Assembly (NCBI RefSeq): GCF_000091305.1 | Contig: NC_013929.1 | Span: forward strand, 2,604,001-2,668,000 | Source: Streptomyces scabiei 87.22 | GTDB taxonomy: Bacteria; Actinomycetota; Actinomycetes; Streptomycetales; Streptomycetaceae | Direction: 5' to 3' | Length of the DNA stretch: 64,000 nucleotides | The notes under the pieces: generated by a model | Seen by the model: the letters and a program-made list of their open reading frames with translations, nothing else | What the model was told of the DNA's origin: nothing | Database searches by the model: none | Program-made: the position numbers and the translations under genes | Shown here: one piece after another, positions 1 to 8,304 of the stretch | Layout of the letters: the number at the start of each line of letters is the position of its first letter | Numbering within the stretch: position 1 is the stretch's first letter

Positions 1-650
1 CAGGGCCGTGCTGCTCTCGACCTCTCCGGTATCGCAGGGCACGGCCAAGTCGTTCCGCGGCCCCGTGACATGGGATCTCTCACGCCTGCCGGCGCAAGCC
101 GCGGCCCGCCCGGTACATGATCCGGGCAGAGGCCTCCTGGACGTGGCGCTCCCGGTCGCGCCGGGCGGAGACTGCCTGGCAGACGTGTACATGCTGCGGG
201 CCGAGTCCGCGGTGTTCGGGCCGGCGGCCTCCGATCCGACGGTGTCCCCGCCGATCGACACGCCGGTTGCTCGCGGGAGCCGCGCGCCGACCGCACTGCG
301 GCGGGCTCGCGCTCAAGTACGCGTACATGTAAGGAGGTCGACCGATGACGCGGCGCCGGACGCGGCCGGGCAGGTGATCGTGGTACTCGCTGACCAGCCC
401 GCGCATCGCCGAGCTGTCGGCGCCTGATCGGTGGCCACATGGTCGGCGTCGGTGAAGAACACCTCCCTCGGTTACCTGGCCGGCTCCAGCTCCAGCGCGG
501 AGGGGTCGGCAGGTAGACCGGCGGCTGCCGCGCCGGGGACCGGCCCCGGCACCCGGAACTCCGCCTGTCCCCCGGAGGCTCCCGACTCACCGTGCCGCAC
601 CGGTCGTGGGCGGCGCCCGGCCGGCGGGGGCCGGAAGGGCCGAACCCCCG
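1..650. other. Left edge without a convincing gene
   Basis: No reading frame here has a recognisable product. Both strands carry open frames of about 100 codons, but their composition (Arg, Pro and Ala rich) is what high-GC DNA gives by chance. At 344 an ATG follows a strong AAGGAGG by seven bases, yet it opens only ten codons before a stop. Another frame reads on to a stop at 427, so a frameshifted remnant of a short gene is possible. The stretch from about 430 to 650 lies just past the 3' end of the PucR-type gene and holds only GC-rich partial inverted repeats. Confidence 0.3.
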
Positions 651-1811
651 CTAGGGCGTCGTCTCCCTGGAGCTCAGGGGTCTGGTCGGCCAGTCCAGGA
701 GGCGGGCGCCGATGACCGCCGTCTGGAGGGTGTAGCGGTCGGCGGGGTCGGCCGGGTCCGCGCCGGTGAGCGTGTGGACGCGGGCCAGCCGGTAGGTGAG
801 GGCGCGCACGCTGAGGGAGAGGCGGCGGGCGGCCGAGGCGGCCACGCACCCGGTGTCGAAGTAGGCCGTGAGGGTGTCGAGCAGGGGCCGCGCGCCGCCG
901 CGGGCCTGCTCCAGAGGGCCGAGCGTGCTGCTGACCAGGTCGAGGAGGGCCTGCCGGTCGCGGGCGAGGACGGGAAAGACCAGCAGGTCGGCGGCGCGGA
1001 GCAAGGGCTCCTCCAGGCCCATGCGCTGCGCCACGTCCAGGGCGTTGAGCGCTTCCTCGTAGCTGTGGCCGATCCCGACCGTGCCGGACCGGGAGCGGCC
1101 GATGGCGACCTGGGCCCGGCCGGTGGCGGCGTAGGAGCGTTTGGCGAAGTGGGTGAGGACGTCGTCCTGGTCGCCCGGCGCGATGCACACCATCCGGCCG
1201 TCCTTGGTGGTGAACAGGATGCGACGGTTCTCGAAGCGGGCGAACAGGTCGCTCGCCACCTGCCGGGGGACGGGGTCGGTCTCGTCGTACTTCTCGGGCC
1301 CCTCGGCGACGGCGACCGCGTGCGCGCGCGACAGGCGCAGCCCGAACCGCTCGGACCGGGCCGCGAGTTGGCCCTGGTCGCCGCGGCCGTGGAGCAGGTC
1401 GTCGATGAACTCGCGGCGGGCGGCCTCCTCCTTGCGGACCACGAGCCGCTGGGCTCGCTCGTAGCCGTCGGCGAAGGCGTCCACGGCCTGCTCGATGACG
1501 GCGAGGACGCTGTCCGGGTCGGCCGCGCGCGGCCAGTTCTCGCGGCCGGCCACGAGGTGCGCCCGTACCAGGGAACGCCAGCCGTGCCCGGCCTCGGCCG
1601 CCCGCGCGCCGAGCGCCCGCCGCGACTCGATCTCGTCGCGGGTCAGACGGCGGCCTGTTGGCGCGGCGTCCGCGAGGACCCGCTCGAAGCCGTCGAGGAA
1701 GTCCTCACCGGCGACGGCTCCGCCGTCACCGGCCGAGGTCCGGACGCCGCCGCCCCGGCCGGTCACGTCCGGGCGGTCGACTCCTGCGAGGTTCCCGTGG
1801 TGACCGTTCAT
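651..1811 (-). CDS. PucR/CdaR-type helix-turn-helix transcriptional regulator
   Basis: The product is a cytoplasmic DNA-binding regulator of about 386 residues. The central part has the CdaR GGDEF-like layout, with the stretch around IGHSYEEALNALDVAQRMG. The last 60 residues fit the PucR C-terminal helix-turn-helix: LLDTLTAYFDTG, then AASAARRLSLSVRALTYRL. The ATG at 1811 was chosen because GGGGAGGA lies about seven bases upstream; an earlier in-frame start has no such site. Family members often control purine, amino-acid or sugar-acid catabolism, but no such gene is adjacent, so the target is unknown. The next gene on the same strand is an antiporter 97 bases downstream of nothing shared, so the two need not form an operon. 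Confidence 0.85.
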   Translation of the reverse strand: MNGHHGNLAGVDRPDVTGRGGGVRTSAGDGGAVAGEDFLDGFERVLADAAPTGRRLTRDEIESRRALGARAAEAGHGWRSLVRAHLVAGRENWPRAADPDSVLAVIEQAVDAFADGYERAQRLVVRKEEAARREFIDDLLHGRGDQGQLAARSERFGLRLSRAHAVAVAEGPEKYDETDPVPRQVASDLFARFENRRILFTTKDGRMVCIAPGDQDDVLTHFAKRSYAATGRAQVAIGRSRSGTVGIGHSYEEALNALDVAQRMGLEEPLLRAADLLVFPVLARDRQALLDLVSSTLGPLEQARGGARPLLDTLTAYFDTGCVAASAARRLSLSVRALTYRLARVHTLTGADPADPADRYTLQTAVIGARLLDWPTRPLSSRETTP

Positions 1812-1907
1812 GATTCCTGTCCTCCCCGTTCGGTTCGAGGCCCGAGGGCGATGTCCCGCCCTCGCCCGTGGCACGGCGAGCCCCCGTGAACCGTGGCACG
1901 CGGTGGG

Positions 1908-3152
1908 TCAGACGTTCGCGTGGACCGCCTCGGCCGTGGGCTCGGGGTCGGGTTCGGGCCGAGTCGCCGGCGCCCGCCGGTCCTCGGCCGGCCCGCGGCG
2001 GACGAGCGTGCTGAGCCGGGTGGCCAGGGGTTCGGTCCAGCGGGCGGTGAGGGGGCCGAGCACCACCAGGATGAGAACGTACGCGGTCGCGAGGGGACCG
2101 ACGCGGGGCTCGACGCCGACGGCGAGGCCGGCGATGACGATGGAGAACTCGCCCCGGGCGACCAGCGTTCCGCCCGCCCGCCAGCGGCCCTTGGCGGAGA
2201 TCCCGGCGCGGCGGGCCGCCCAGTAGCCGGTGGCGATCTTCGTGAGCGTGGTGACGGCGGCCAGCGCGAGGGCCGGGAGGAGGACGGGAGGGATGGCGGC
2301 GGGGTCGGTGTGCAGGCCGAAGAAGACGAAGAAGACCGCGGCGAACAGGTCCCGCAGCGGGCTGAGGATGCTGCTGGCGCCCTCGGCGACCTCACCGGAC
2401 AGCGCGATGCCGACCAGGAACGCGCCCACGGCCGCCGAGACCTGGAGGTGCTGGGCGACCCCGGCGACGACGAGCGTGAGGCCGAGGACGACCAGGAGGA
2501 GCATCTCGGCGCTCTCGGAGGAGACGGCACGGCTGATCAGCCGGCCGTGGCGCAGGGCGACGTAGAGGACGGCCCCGACCGTGCCCAGGGCGATCAGGAG
2601 GGTGAGGGCGCCGCCCGCCAGGCTCACCCCGGCGAGCAGGGCGGTCAGGATCGGCAGGTACACGGCCATGGAGAGGTCTTCGAGGACGAGGACGCCGAGC
2701 ACGACCGGGGTCTCGCGGTTGCCGAGGCGGCGCAGGTCGCCGAGGACCTTCGCGATGACGCCGGAGGAGGAGATCCAGGTGACGCCGGCCAGTGCGACGG
2801 CGGCGACCGGGCCCCAGCCGAGCAGCAGCGCCATGGCGGCGCCGGGGGCGGCGTTGAGGACGAAGTCGACCGCGCCGGAGGGGTACTGGGTCTTGAGGTT
2901 GGTGACGAGTTCCGAGGCGCTGTACTCCAGGCCGAGCAGGAGCAGCAGGAGGATGACGCCGATCTCGGCGCCGGTGGCGACGAACTCCTCGCTGGCCTGC
3001 AGGGGAAGGATGCCGCCCTGGCCGAAGGCGAGCCCGGCGAGCAGATAGAGCGGTATGGGTGAGAAGCCCACCCGGCCGGCGAGGCGGCCCAGCAGCCCCA
3101 GGGCGAGAATGATCGCCCCGAGTTCGACGAGCATGGCGGTGGTGTCGTGCAC
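1908..3152 (-). CDS. Cation:proton antiporter, CPA2 (KefB-like) membrane domain
   Basis: The 414-residue protein is almost wholly a Na+/H+ exchanger-type membrane domain with roughly twelve hydrophobic segments. Typical stretches include GFSPIPLYLLAGLAFGQGG near the N-terminus, then LGLEYSASEL, GVTWISSSGVIAKVL and VARGEFSIVIAGLAV. It should exchange K+ or Na+ for protons across the cytoplasmic membrane. It ends after the membrane domain, without the C-terminal TrkA-N (RCK) domain found in full-length KefB. No separate TrkA-type partner gene is adjacent. The GTG at 3152 was chosen because GGAGGA lies eight bases upstream and the first membrane segment begins a few residues later. The longer open frame upstream is a low-complexity tandem repeat and was left out. 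Confidence 0.9.
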   Translation of the reverse strand: MHDTTAMLVELGAIILALGLLGRLAGRVGFSPIPLYLLAGLAFGQGGILPLQASEEFVATGAEIGVILLLLLLGLEYSASELVTNLKTQYPSGAVDFVLNAAPGAAMALLLGWGPVAAVALAGVTWISSSGVIAKVLGDLRRLGNRETPVVLGVLVLEDLSMAVYLPILTALLAGVSLAGGALTLLIALGTVGAVLYVALRHGRLISRAVSSESAEMLLLVVLGLTLVVAGVAQHLQVSAAVGAFLVGIALSGEVAEGASSILSPLRDLFAAVFFVFFGLHTDPAAIPPVLLPALALAAVTTLTKIATGYWAARRAGISAKGRWRAGGTLVARGEFSIVIAGLAVGVEPRVGPLATAYVLILVVLGPLTARWTEPLATRLSTLVRRGPAEDRRAPATRPEPDPEPTAEAVHANV

Positions 3153-3210
3153 GGGCGTCTGTCCTCCGTTGACGGGTGCGGTGACGGCGTCTGTGCCTGG
3201 TTCGAGTGCG

Positions 3211-3246
3211 GTGTCGGGTGCGGTGTCGGGTGCGGTGTCGGGTTCG
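3211..3246. repeat. 12-bp tandem repeat, three copies
   Basis: Three head-to-tail copies of GTGTCGGGTGCG (the last ending GGTTCG) lie about 60 bases upstream of the antiporter start. Read on the minus strand in the antiporter frame they encode Asp-Thr-Ala-Pro units. They could belong to an N-terminal extension, but the ribosome binding site favours the downstream start. Confidence 0.7.
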
Positions 3247-3422
3247 ATGTCCGGTGCGTCGACGGGTTCGTTGTCGAGTGCGTGTGCGGACGCGGGGACG
3301 CGAAGGGCGCGGGCGGTCAGGGCCGTGGCCGCAGGGCCGGCGCGCCGGCCGGACTGGGTCGGCTGTGGCGTACGGGCATGCGGGTGCCGCCCCGGGAGCG
3401 ATCGATCGCGCACATGACGAGG

Positions 3423-3455
3423 CGTCGACCGCCCGACGGCGTCGGGCGGTCGACG
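3423..3455. terminator. Perfect 14-bp hairpin, likely terminator
   Basis: Two perfectly complementary 14-base arms (3423-3436 and 3442-3455) flank a five-base loop. There is no T-tract, as is common for terminators in high-GC actinobacteria. On the minus strand it starts about 25 bases after the stop of the small open frame at 3480-3578 and lies about 270 bases before the antiporter gene. That suits a terminator for the small gene. An operator is possible because the element is symmetrical. Confidence 0.55.
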
Positions 3456-3479
3456 GACTTCTCTACGGCGGTGGGGGTG

Positions 3480-3578
3480 TCAGCGCGCGCGGCGGTCGCT
3501 CGGACCCGCGGCGCGGCCGGTATCGGGTACGGCGTCGCGAGCGGCGTTCAGGACGCGCACGCGGATGATTCGCCCCAT
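3480..3578 (-). CDS. Candidate small gene, 32 residues, unknown function
   Basis: An ATG at 3578 is preceded by GGGAGG with six bases between, a near-ideal ribosome binding site. It opens a 32-codon frame beginning MGRIIRVRVLNAARDAV and ending in an Arg-rich tail. A 14-bp perfect hairpin follows 25 bases after the stop, and an AT-rich, promoter-like stretch lies upstream. The peptide is basic, has no membrane segment and matches no family I recognise. It could be a leader peptide for the antiporter gene downstream, a free small protein, or a chance frame. The combination of start signal and hairpin is what supports it. Confidence 0.35.
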   Translation of the reverse strand: MGRIIRVRVLNAARDAVPDTGRAAGPSDRRAR

Positions 3579-3597
3579 GTCACGCCTCCCCCACACG

Positions 3598-3735
3598 GGG
3601 TCGGCGTGCCGCCGACCCACACTCGAACGAATGAGCAAATCAGCGCTCAGCGGAGCGTAAGCGCTTGGTAAAGGATTCTAGCGCACTACGAAAAGGTAAA
3701 ATCACACAATAGGTAAAGCGCTGCCCATTTCCCTT
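3598..3735 (-). promoter_or_regulatory. AT-rich upstream region with a short hairpin
   Basis: This stretch is much richer in A and T than its surroundings. On the minus strand it contains three copies of TTTACC or CTTTACC and a TAGAAT that could serve as a -10 element. Nearer the small gene there is an 8-bp hairpin (3598-3605 with 3611-3618). It lies beyond the 3' end of the flotillin gene, so it probably drives the small open frame at 3480-3578, the antiporter, or both. Confidence 0.4.
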
Positions 3736-3753
3736 TGCCTCGTGCTCATCCCG

Positions 3754-5268
3754 TCACTCGCCGATCTCGACCTTGCCGTTGTCACCGGCCCGCGCCGACG
3801 CCTTGTCCCGGGTGATCCCCTTCAGGAGTTCCGCGAGGTCGACACCCGTGGTGGAGCCGAGCAGTTCGAGCCCCTGGGCGACGTTGTCGGCGACCGCGCG
3901 CGGGATGCGGGCGGCACCGTCGGTGGAGATGACGGTCATCTTCTCCACGGCGGCGAGCGGTTCGGACGCCTTGGCGACGACCTGGGGCAGCACCTCGACG
4001 AGCATCTGCAGCACCGCCGCGTCGCCGTACCGTCCGAAGGCGTCCGCCTTCTGCCGCATCGCCTCGGCCTCGGCCGCGCCCTTCGCGCCGATCGCCGCGG
4101 CCTCCGCCTCGCCCTCCAGCCGTACCGCCTCCGCGATCGCCGCCCGCCGCGCCCGCTCGGACTCACCCTGCCGGAGGCCCTCGACGGCCTCGGCCTCGGC
4201 CAGCGCGGTCCGCCGCTGCTTCTCGCCCTCACCGGTCAGCCGCGCCCGCTCCGCCTCCGCCTGGGCGGCCGCGATCTCGGCCAGCCGCTCGGCCTCGGCC
4301 TGCTTCACCCGGGCGACCCGCCGGGCCTCGGCCTCCTGTTCGGCGGCGTACCGCTGGGCGTCGGCGGGCTTGCGGACCTCGGTGTCGAGCTGACGGTCCT
4401 TCAGGGCGGCCTGCCGCTCGGCGACCTTCTCCTGCTGGGTGAGGATGTCCTGCTGCCGGGCCGCCTCGGCGAGCGGTCCCGCCGCGTTCGCCTGCGCCTC
4501 CGCGGAGTCGGTCTCGGCCTTGATCTCGGCCTGCTTGAGGTAGAAGGTCCGCTGGGCCACCGCGATCTCCTCCTCCGCCTTCAGCCGGGCCTGCTCGGCG
4601 GCGCGCCGGGCCACGGCCTCGGCGATGTCGGCCTCCTGCTTGGCGCGCGCGGCCTCCGGCCGGCCGAGGTCCTCCAGGTAGGAGCCCTCGGTGGTGATGT
4701 CCTGGATCTGGAAGGCGTCCAGCACCAGGCCCTGCCCGGAGAGACTGGCCTCCGCCTCCTCGGCGACCTGGCCGGCGAACGCGGCCCGGTCGCGGATGAC
4801 GTCCTCCACGGACATCCGGCCGACGATGGCCCGCAGCGCGCCCGACAGCACCTCCTGGGTGAAGCCCACGATGCCGTCCTGCTGCATCAGGAACCGCTGG
4901 GCGGCGGCCCGGATCGAGTCCTCGGTGCCGCCGACCTTGACGATGGCGACCCCTTCGAGGTTCGCCTTGATCCCGCGCAGGGTGACCGCGCCGCGCACGG
5001 CCACCGGGATGTGCCGCGACGACAGGTCCAGGGTGAACCGCTGCTGCACGAACGGCACGACGAACACCCCGCCGCCGACCACGACCTTCTGGCCGCTGTT
5101 GTCGGTGAACACCCGCCCGGTCTCCGGATCGGTGGCCTGCTTGCCGCGCCGGCCGGTGACGATGAACGCCTCGCTGGGCCCCGCGACCTTGTAGCGGGTG
5201 ACCACGACCAGGGCCAGCAGGACCAGGAGTACGACGACTCCCACCACCGCGAAAAGAACTGGACTCAT
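3754..5268 (-). CDS. Flotillin-like SPFH/band 7 protein
   Basis: The 504-residue protein starts with one hydrophobic anchor (about residues 4-23). An SPFH domain follows, containing RFTLDLSSRHIPV and EEAEASLSGQGLVLDAFQI. A long Ala/Glu-rich coiled coil (about 210-400) and a short conserved C-terminal part ending in the flotillin-type VLPQVVAKASEPL complete it. This is the bacterial flotillin plan, in which the coiled coil oligomerises and organises membrane microdomains. An NfeD-like gene lies 142 bases upstream on the same strand, the usual partner. The start at 5268 has only a weak G-rich site upstream, but it begins the membrane anchor directly. Confidence 0.9.
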   Translation of the reverse strand: MSPVLFAVVGVVVLLVLLALVVVTRYKVAGPSEAFIVTGRRGKQATDPETGRVFTDNSGQKVVVGGGVFVVPFVQQRFTLDLSSRHIPVAVRGAVTLRGIKANLEGVAIVKVGGTEDSIRAAAQRFLMQQDGIVGFTQEVLSGALRAIVGRMSVEDVIRDRAAFAGQVAEEAEASLSGQGLVLDAFQIQDITTEGSYLEDLGRPEAARAKQEADIAEAVARRAAEQARLKAEEEIAVAQRTFYLKQAEIKAETDSAEAQANAAGPLAEAARQQDILTQQEKVAERQAALKDRQLDTEVRKPADAQRYAAEQEAEARRVARVKQAEAERLAEIAAAQAEAERARLTGEGEKQRRTALAEAEAVEGLRQGESERARRAAIAEAVRLEGEAEAAAIGAKGAAEAEAMRQKADAFGRYGDAAVLQMLVEVLPQVVAKASEPLAAVEKMTVISTDGAARIPRAVADNVAQGLELLGSTTGVDLAELLKGITRDKASARAGDNGKVEIGE

Positions 5269-5410
5269 GAAGAACGCCCCCGAATCACAAAGAGGAAAGA
5301 AAAGAACAGGAAAAGCCGAGAAAGAGCCGGAAAGGGTGCAGAGAGGAGTGACGCGGAACGCCGGTGGGTGACACGAAGGGCGCAGAAGAGGAGGCGGGGG
5401 CGGAGGCCGC

Positions 5411-5920
5411 TCAGCGCTCCACGGGACGCACCAGAACCGACGTCGCCGTCGGCGCCGCCTCCACCCACACCTCGGCCCCCCGCGCGACCGGCCCCCCGCT
5501 GCGCGCGGCGAGTTTCACCGGCTGCCCCGCGAGACGGACCAGCACCTCACCGAACCCGTCGGCGGGAATGGCGGTCACCACCCGCCCCGAGGTGCCCACC
5601 AGATCGGCACCCCGTGGCGCGACGGCCGTCCGGTCGCCCGCCAGGGCCCGGCCGAAGCGGTACGTCGACCAGGCCGCGGCGGCCCCCACGACCGCACCGC
5701 ATCCGGTGGCGACCACCGGTCCCGCACCCAGCAGTTCGGCCGCGAGGACCCCGCCGAACCCGGTCGCCGACAGGAATCCGGCGACGACCGGCAACGACAG
5801 CCATCCGTCCAGGACACCGCCCGGCGCTCCGTCGAACGCGCCGTCGAGCACCCCGTCGAAGACCAGCGACAGGACGAGCAGCGCCACCCCCGTGATGCCG
5901 AGTCCGTAGAACCAGGCCAT
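5411..5920 (-). CDS. NfeD-like membrane protein, flotillin partner
   Basis: The 169-residue protein has two or three membrane segments in its first 90 residues. The C-terminal soluble part, about residues 100-169, has the beta-rich OB-fold look of NfeD proteins (GADLVGTSGRVVTAIPADG, then GAEVWVEA). Short NfeD proteins act beside flotillins in the membrane, and here the flotillin gene is the next one downstream. The ATG at 5920 has GGAGGGGG about nine bases upstream. The exact biochemical role of NfeD proteins without a protease domain is not established. Confidence 0.8.
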   Translation of the reverse strand: MAWFYGLGITGVALLVLSLVFDGVLDGAFDGAPGGVLDGWLSLPVVAGFLSATGFGGVLAAELLGAGPVVATGCGAVVGAAAAWSTYRFGRALAGDRTAVAPRGADLVGTSGRVVTAIPADGFGEVLVRLAGQPVKLAARSGGPVARGAEVWVEAAPTATSVLVRPVER

Positions 5921-5994
5921 ACGCGCCGTCCCCCTCCCGTCCCGCCGCCGGTCTCCGGCTCGGAAGGATCGTCACACGGGCCCGGGGGCCGGTG

Positions 5995-6015
5995 CATTGC
6001 CGGATTCCGGCAATG
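5995..6015 (-). terminator. 9-bp hairpin after the copper chaperone gene
   Basis: Perfect 9-base arms (5995-6003 and 6007-6015) flank a three-base loop, about 40 bases past the chaperone stop codon on the minus strand. Between the stop and the hairpin the sequence repeats TTCCGGCTTTCC imperfectly. Confidence 0.55.
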
Positions 6016-6057
6016 TTCGGATGCCTTTCCTTCCGGCTTTCCTTCCGGCTTTCCGGC

Positions 6058-6282
6058 TCAGGCCGCGGCCCGCCGTACGACCTCGGCGACCTCGTAGCCC
6101 GCCTCGACGATCGCCGCGCGTACGGCCGCGTCCTCGGCCGCCTCCCCGCGCACGGTCACCAGGCCGGCGCGGATGTCGACGTCGACGCCGGTGACGCCGG
6201 GCACCGCGGCGACCTCCTCGGTGACACTCGTGGCGCAGTGGCCGCAGCTCATTCCGGACACGGTGAAGTACTTCTCGGCCAT
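6058..6282 (-). CDS. copZ: Heavy-metal-associated (CopZ-like) metallochaperone
   Basis: This 74-residue protein is a single HMA domain. The metal-binding motif GMSCGHC carries Cys13 and Cys16, and the fold continues through VTGVDVDIRAGLVTVRG. Such proteins bind Cu(I) in the cytoplasm and pass it to a P-type ATPase or a copper-sensing repressor. Neither partner is nearby, so the metal is assigned from the motif alone. The ATG at 6282 was preferred over a longer frame because AGGAG lies about seven bases upstream and the HMA fold begins at once. It stands alone, divergent from mutA. Confidence 0.85.
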   Translation of the reverse strand: MAEKYFTVSGMSCGHCATSVTEEVAAVPGVTGVDVDIRAGLVTVRGEAAEDAAVRAAIVEAGYEVAEVVRRAAA

Positions 6283-6418
6283 GGGTCGCTCCTGTCCTCG
6301 GGCGGCCCGGTGACCGTGCCGTCGGGGGCGCACGGGCCGCGTGGCACGAGGTACGGCGGACCGCCCCGCGACGTTCATCCCCGGCCCGTAAGTGACCGGC
6401 AGGTAACCGGCCCGATTT

Positions 6419-6489
6419 CAAGGTCACCCCGGGGAGGGCAAGGTCACAGCCGTGCCCCCTGCTGCTCCTTTGCGCCTCTGGCCTAGCAT
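6419..6489 (+). promoter_or_regulatory. mutA promoter region with direct repeats
   Basis: Two copies of CAAGGTCAC start exactly 20 bases apart (6419-6427 and 6439-6447), about two helix turns. A TAGCAT at 6484-6489 fits a -10 element and lies only six bases before the mutA ATG. No ribosome binding site is visible between them, which suggests leaderless initiation. The paired repeats may be an operator. Confidence 0.45.
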
Positions 6490-6495
6490 CCGAGC

Positions 6496-8304
6496 ATGAC
6501 GGTCCTGCCTGACGACGGGCTTGAGCTGGCCGGCGAGTTCCCTGACGCAACCCACGAGCAGTGGCAACGCCTCGTTGCGGGCGTGCTGCGCAAGTCGGGC
6601 AAGGACGTCGAGGGCGCTCAGGCCGAGGAAGCCCTGTCCACCGCGCTGGAGGACGGGCTGCGCACCCGCCCTCTCTACACCGCGCACGACACCGCGCCCC
6701 CGTCCGGTCTCCCCGGTTTCCCGCCCTTCGTACGAGGAGGCCGGGCCGCGGGCAACACCGTCGGCGGCTGGGACGTACGCCAGCGGCACACGGCCGCGGA
6801 CGGCGGCGCGGTCCTCGCCGACCTGGAGAACGGCGTCAGCTCCCTGTGGCTGGTCCTCGGCGCGGCCGGTCTGCCGGTGTCCTCGCTCGGCCGGGTCCTG
6901 GACGGCGTGTATCTCGACCTCGCGCCGGTCGTCCTGGACGCGGGCGCCGAGACGGAGTCCGCGGCCGGTGAACTGCTGCGCCTGTACGCCGAGCGGGGCG
7001 TCGCCGGGCAGGCGGCGCGCGGCAACCTGGGCGCGGACCCCCTGGGCCACGAGGCCCGCACCGGACAGGCGTACGACTTCGCCCCCGTGGCCGGTCTCGC
7101 CCGCCGGTGCGCCGAGGAGTACCCGGGGCTGCGGGCGCTGACCGTGGACGCGCTGCCCTACCACGAGGCCGGTGGCTCGGCCGCCCAGGAGCTGGGTGCC
7201 TCGCTGGCCACCGGTGTCGCGTATCTGCGGGAGCTGACCGGGGCCGGGCTGGGCGTCGAACAGGCGTGTTCGCAGCTGGAGTTCCGGTACGCGGCCACCG
7301 CCGACCAGTTCCTGACCATCGCCAAGCTGCGGGCGGCGCGGCGGCTCTGGGCCCGGGTGGCCGAGGTGTGCGGGGCGCCGGCGGCCGGGGCGCAGCTCCA
7401 GCACGCGGTGACCTCGCCGGTGATGATGACGCGCCGCGACCCGTGGGTGAACATGCTGCGCACGACCATCGCCACGCTGGCCGCCGGGGCGGGCGGCGCC
7501 GACTCCGTCACCGTGCTGCCCTTCGACCACGCGCTCGGGCTGCCGGACGCGTTCGCCCGGCGCATCGCGCGCAACACCTCGACCATCCTCGTGGAGGAGT
7601 CCCACCTCGCCCGGGTGATCGACCCGGCGGGCGGCTCCTGGTACGTGGAACGGCTCACGGACGAACTGGCCCACGCGGGCTGGGAGTTCTTCCAGGAGAT
7701 CGAGCGCGGGGGCGGCCAGGCGGCGGCCCTGCGCTCCGGCGCCGTACGGGAGCGCCTCGCCGAGACCTGGGCGGCCCGCAGCGTGAAGCTCGCGAAGCGG
7801 CGCGAACCGGTCACCGGTGTCAGCGAGTTCCCCCATCTGGCCGAGAAGCCGGTCGTCCGCGAGCCGGCGCCCGAGCCGCCGTCCGGCGGTCTCCCGCGCG
7901 TCAGCCGCGACGAGGCGTTCGAGGCGCTGCGCGCCCGCTCGGACGCCCATCTCGCCGCGACGGGCTCCCGCCCGCGCCTCTACCTGGCCTCGCTCGGCCC
8001 CGCCGCCGCACACACCGCCCGGACGACCTTCGCCGCCAACCTCTTCCAGGCGGGCGGCATCGAACCCGTCACCGAGGGCACGTTCGAGGAGAGCGGCGCC
8101 ACCGAGGTCTGCCTGTGCTCCAGCGACGCGCTCTACGAGGAGCGCGCCGCTGCCGAGGCGGCCGAGCTGAAGGCCGCCGGCGCCGCGCACGTGTTCCTCG
8201 CCGGCCGCCCCGGGCCGTACACCGATGTCGACGCCTTCGTCTTCGCGGGCTGCGACGCCGCGGCCGTGCTGTCCGCGGCCCTCGACCGCATGGGAGTGTC
8301 CTGA
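6496..8304 (+). CDS. mutA: Methylmalonyl-CoA mutase small (beta) subunit
   Basis: The 602-residue protein follows the methylmalonyl-CoA mutase barrel throughout. Recognisable stretches include [13 protein letters not shown] sequence near residue 55, [19 protein letters not shown], and [21 protein letters not shown]. The C-terminal part corresponds to the B12-binding fold but lacks the DGHDRG cobalamin motif, as is normal for this non-catalytic subunit. With MutB it forms the heterodimer that interconverts succinyl-CoA and methylmalonyl-CoA, linking the citric acid cycle to propionate and polyketide extender units. Its stop overlaps the mutB start by one base. The upstream sequence suggests a leaderless transcript. 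Confidence 0.95.
   Translation: MTVLPDDGLELAGEFPDATHEQWQRLVAGVLRKSGKDVEGAQAEEALSTALEDGLRTRPLYTAHDTAPPSGLPGFPPFVRGGRAAGNTVGGWDVRQRHTAADGGAVLADLENGVSSLWLVLGAAGLPVSSLGRVLDGVYLDLAPVVLDAGAETESAAGELLRLYAERGVAGQAARGNLGADPLGHEARTGQAYDFAPVAGLARRCAEEYPGLRALTVDALPYHEAGGSAAQELGASLATGVAYLRELTGAGLGVEQACSQLEFRYAATADQFLTIAKLRAARRLWARVAEVCGAPAAGAQLQHAVTSPVMMTRRDPWVNMLRTTIATLAAGAGGADSVTVLPFDHALGLPDAFARRIARNTSTILVEESHLARVIDPAGGSWYVERLTDELAHAGWEFFQEIERGGGQAAALRSGAVRERLAETWAARSVKLAKRREPVTGVSEFPHLAEKPVVREPAPEPPSGGLPRVSRDEAFEALRARSDAHLAATGSRPRLYLASLGPAAAHTARTTFAANLFQAGGIEPVTEGTFEESGATEVCLCSSDALYEERAAAEAAELKAAGAAHVFLAGRPGPYTDVDAFVFAGCDAAAVLSAALDRMGVS

Noticed and set aside
1910..3062. Long plus-strand frames opposite the antiporter
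   Set aside because: They are Gly/Asp/Arg-rich mirror frames created by GC-rich codons; the minus strand has clear membrane segments and an ideal start site.
3742..5895. 717-codon plus-strand frame opposite the flotillin and NfeD genes
   Set aside because: Leu/Gly/Arg low-complexity sequence with no domain; both minus-strand genes have recognisable folds.
7107..8303. N-terminal extension of the mutB reading frame inside mutA
   Set aside because: The extension is Arg/Gly-rich and overlaps the intact mutA; the ATG at 8304 and family length fix the start.
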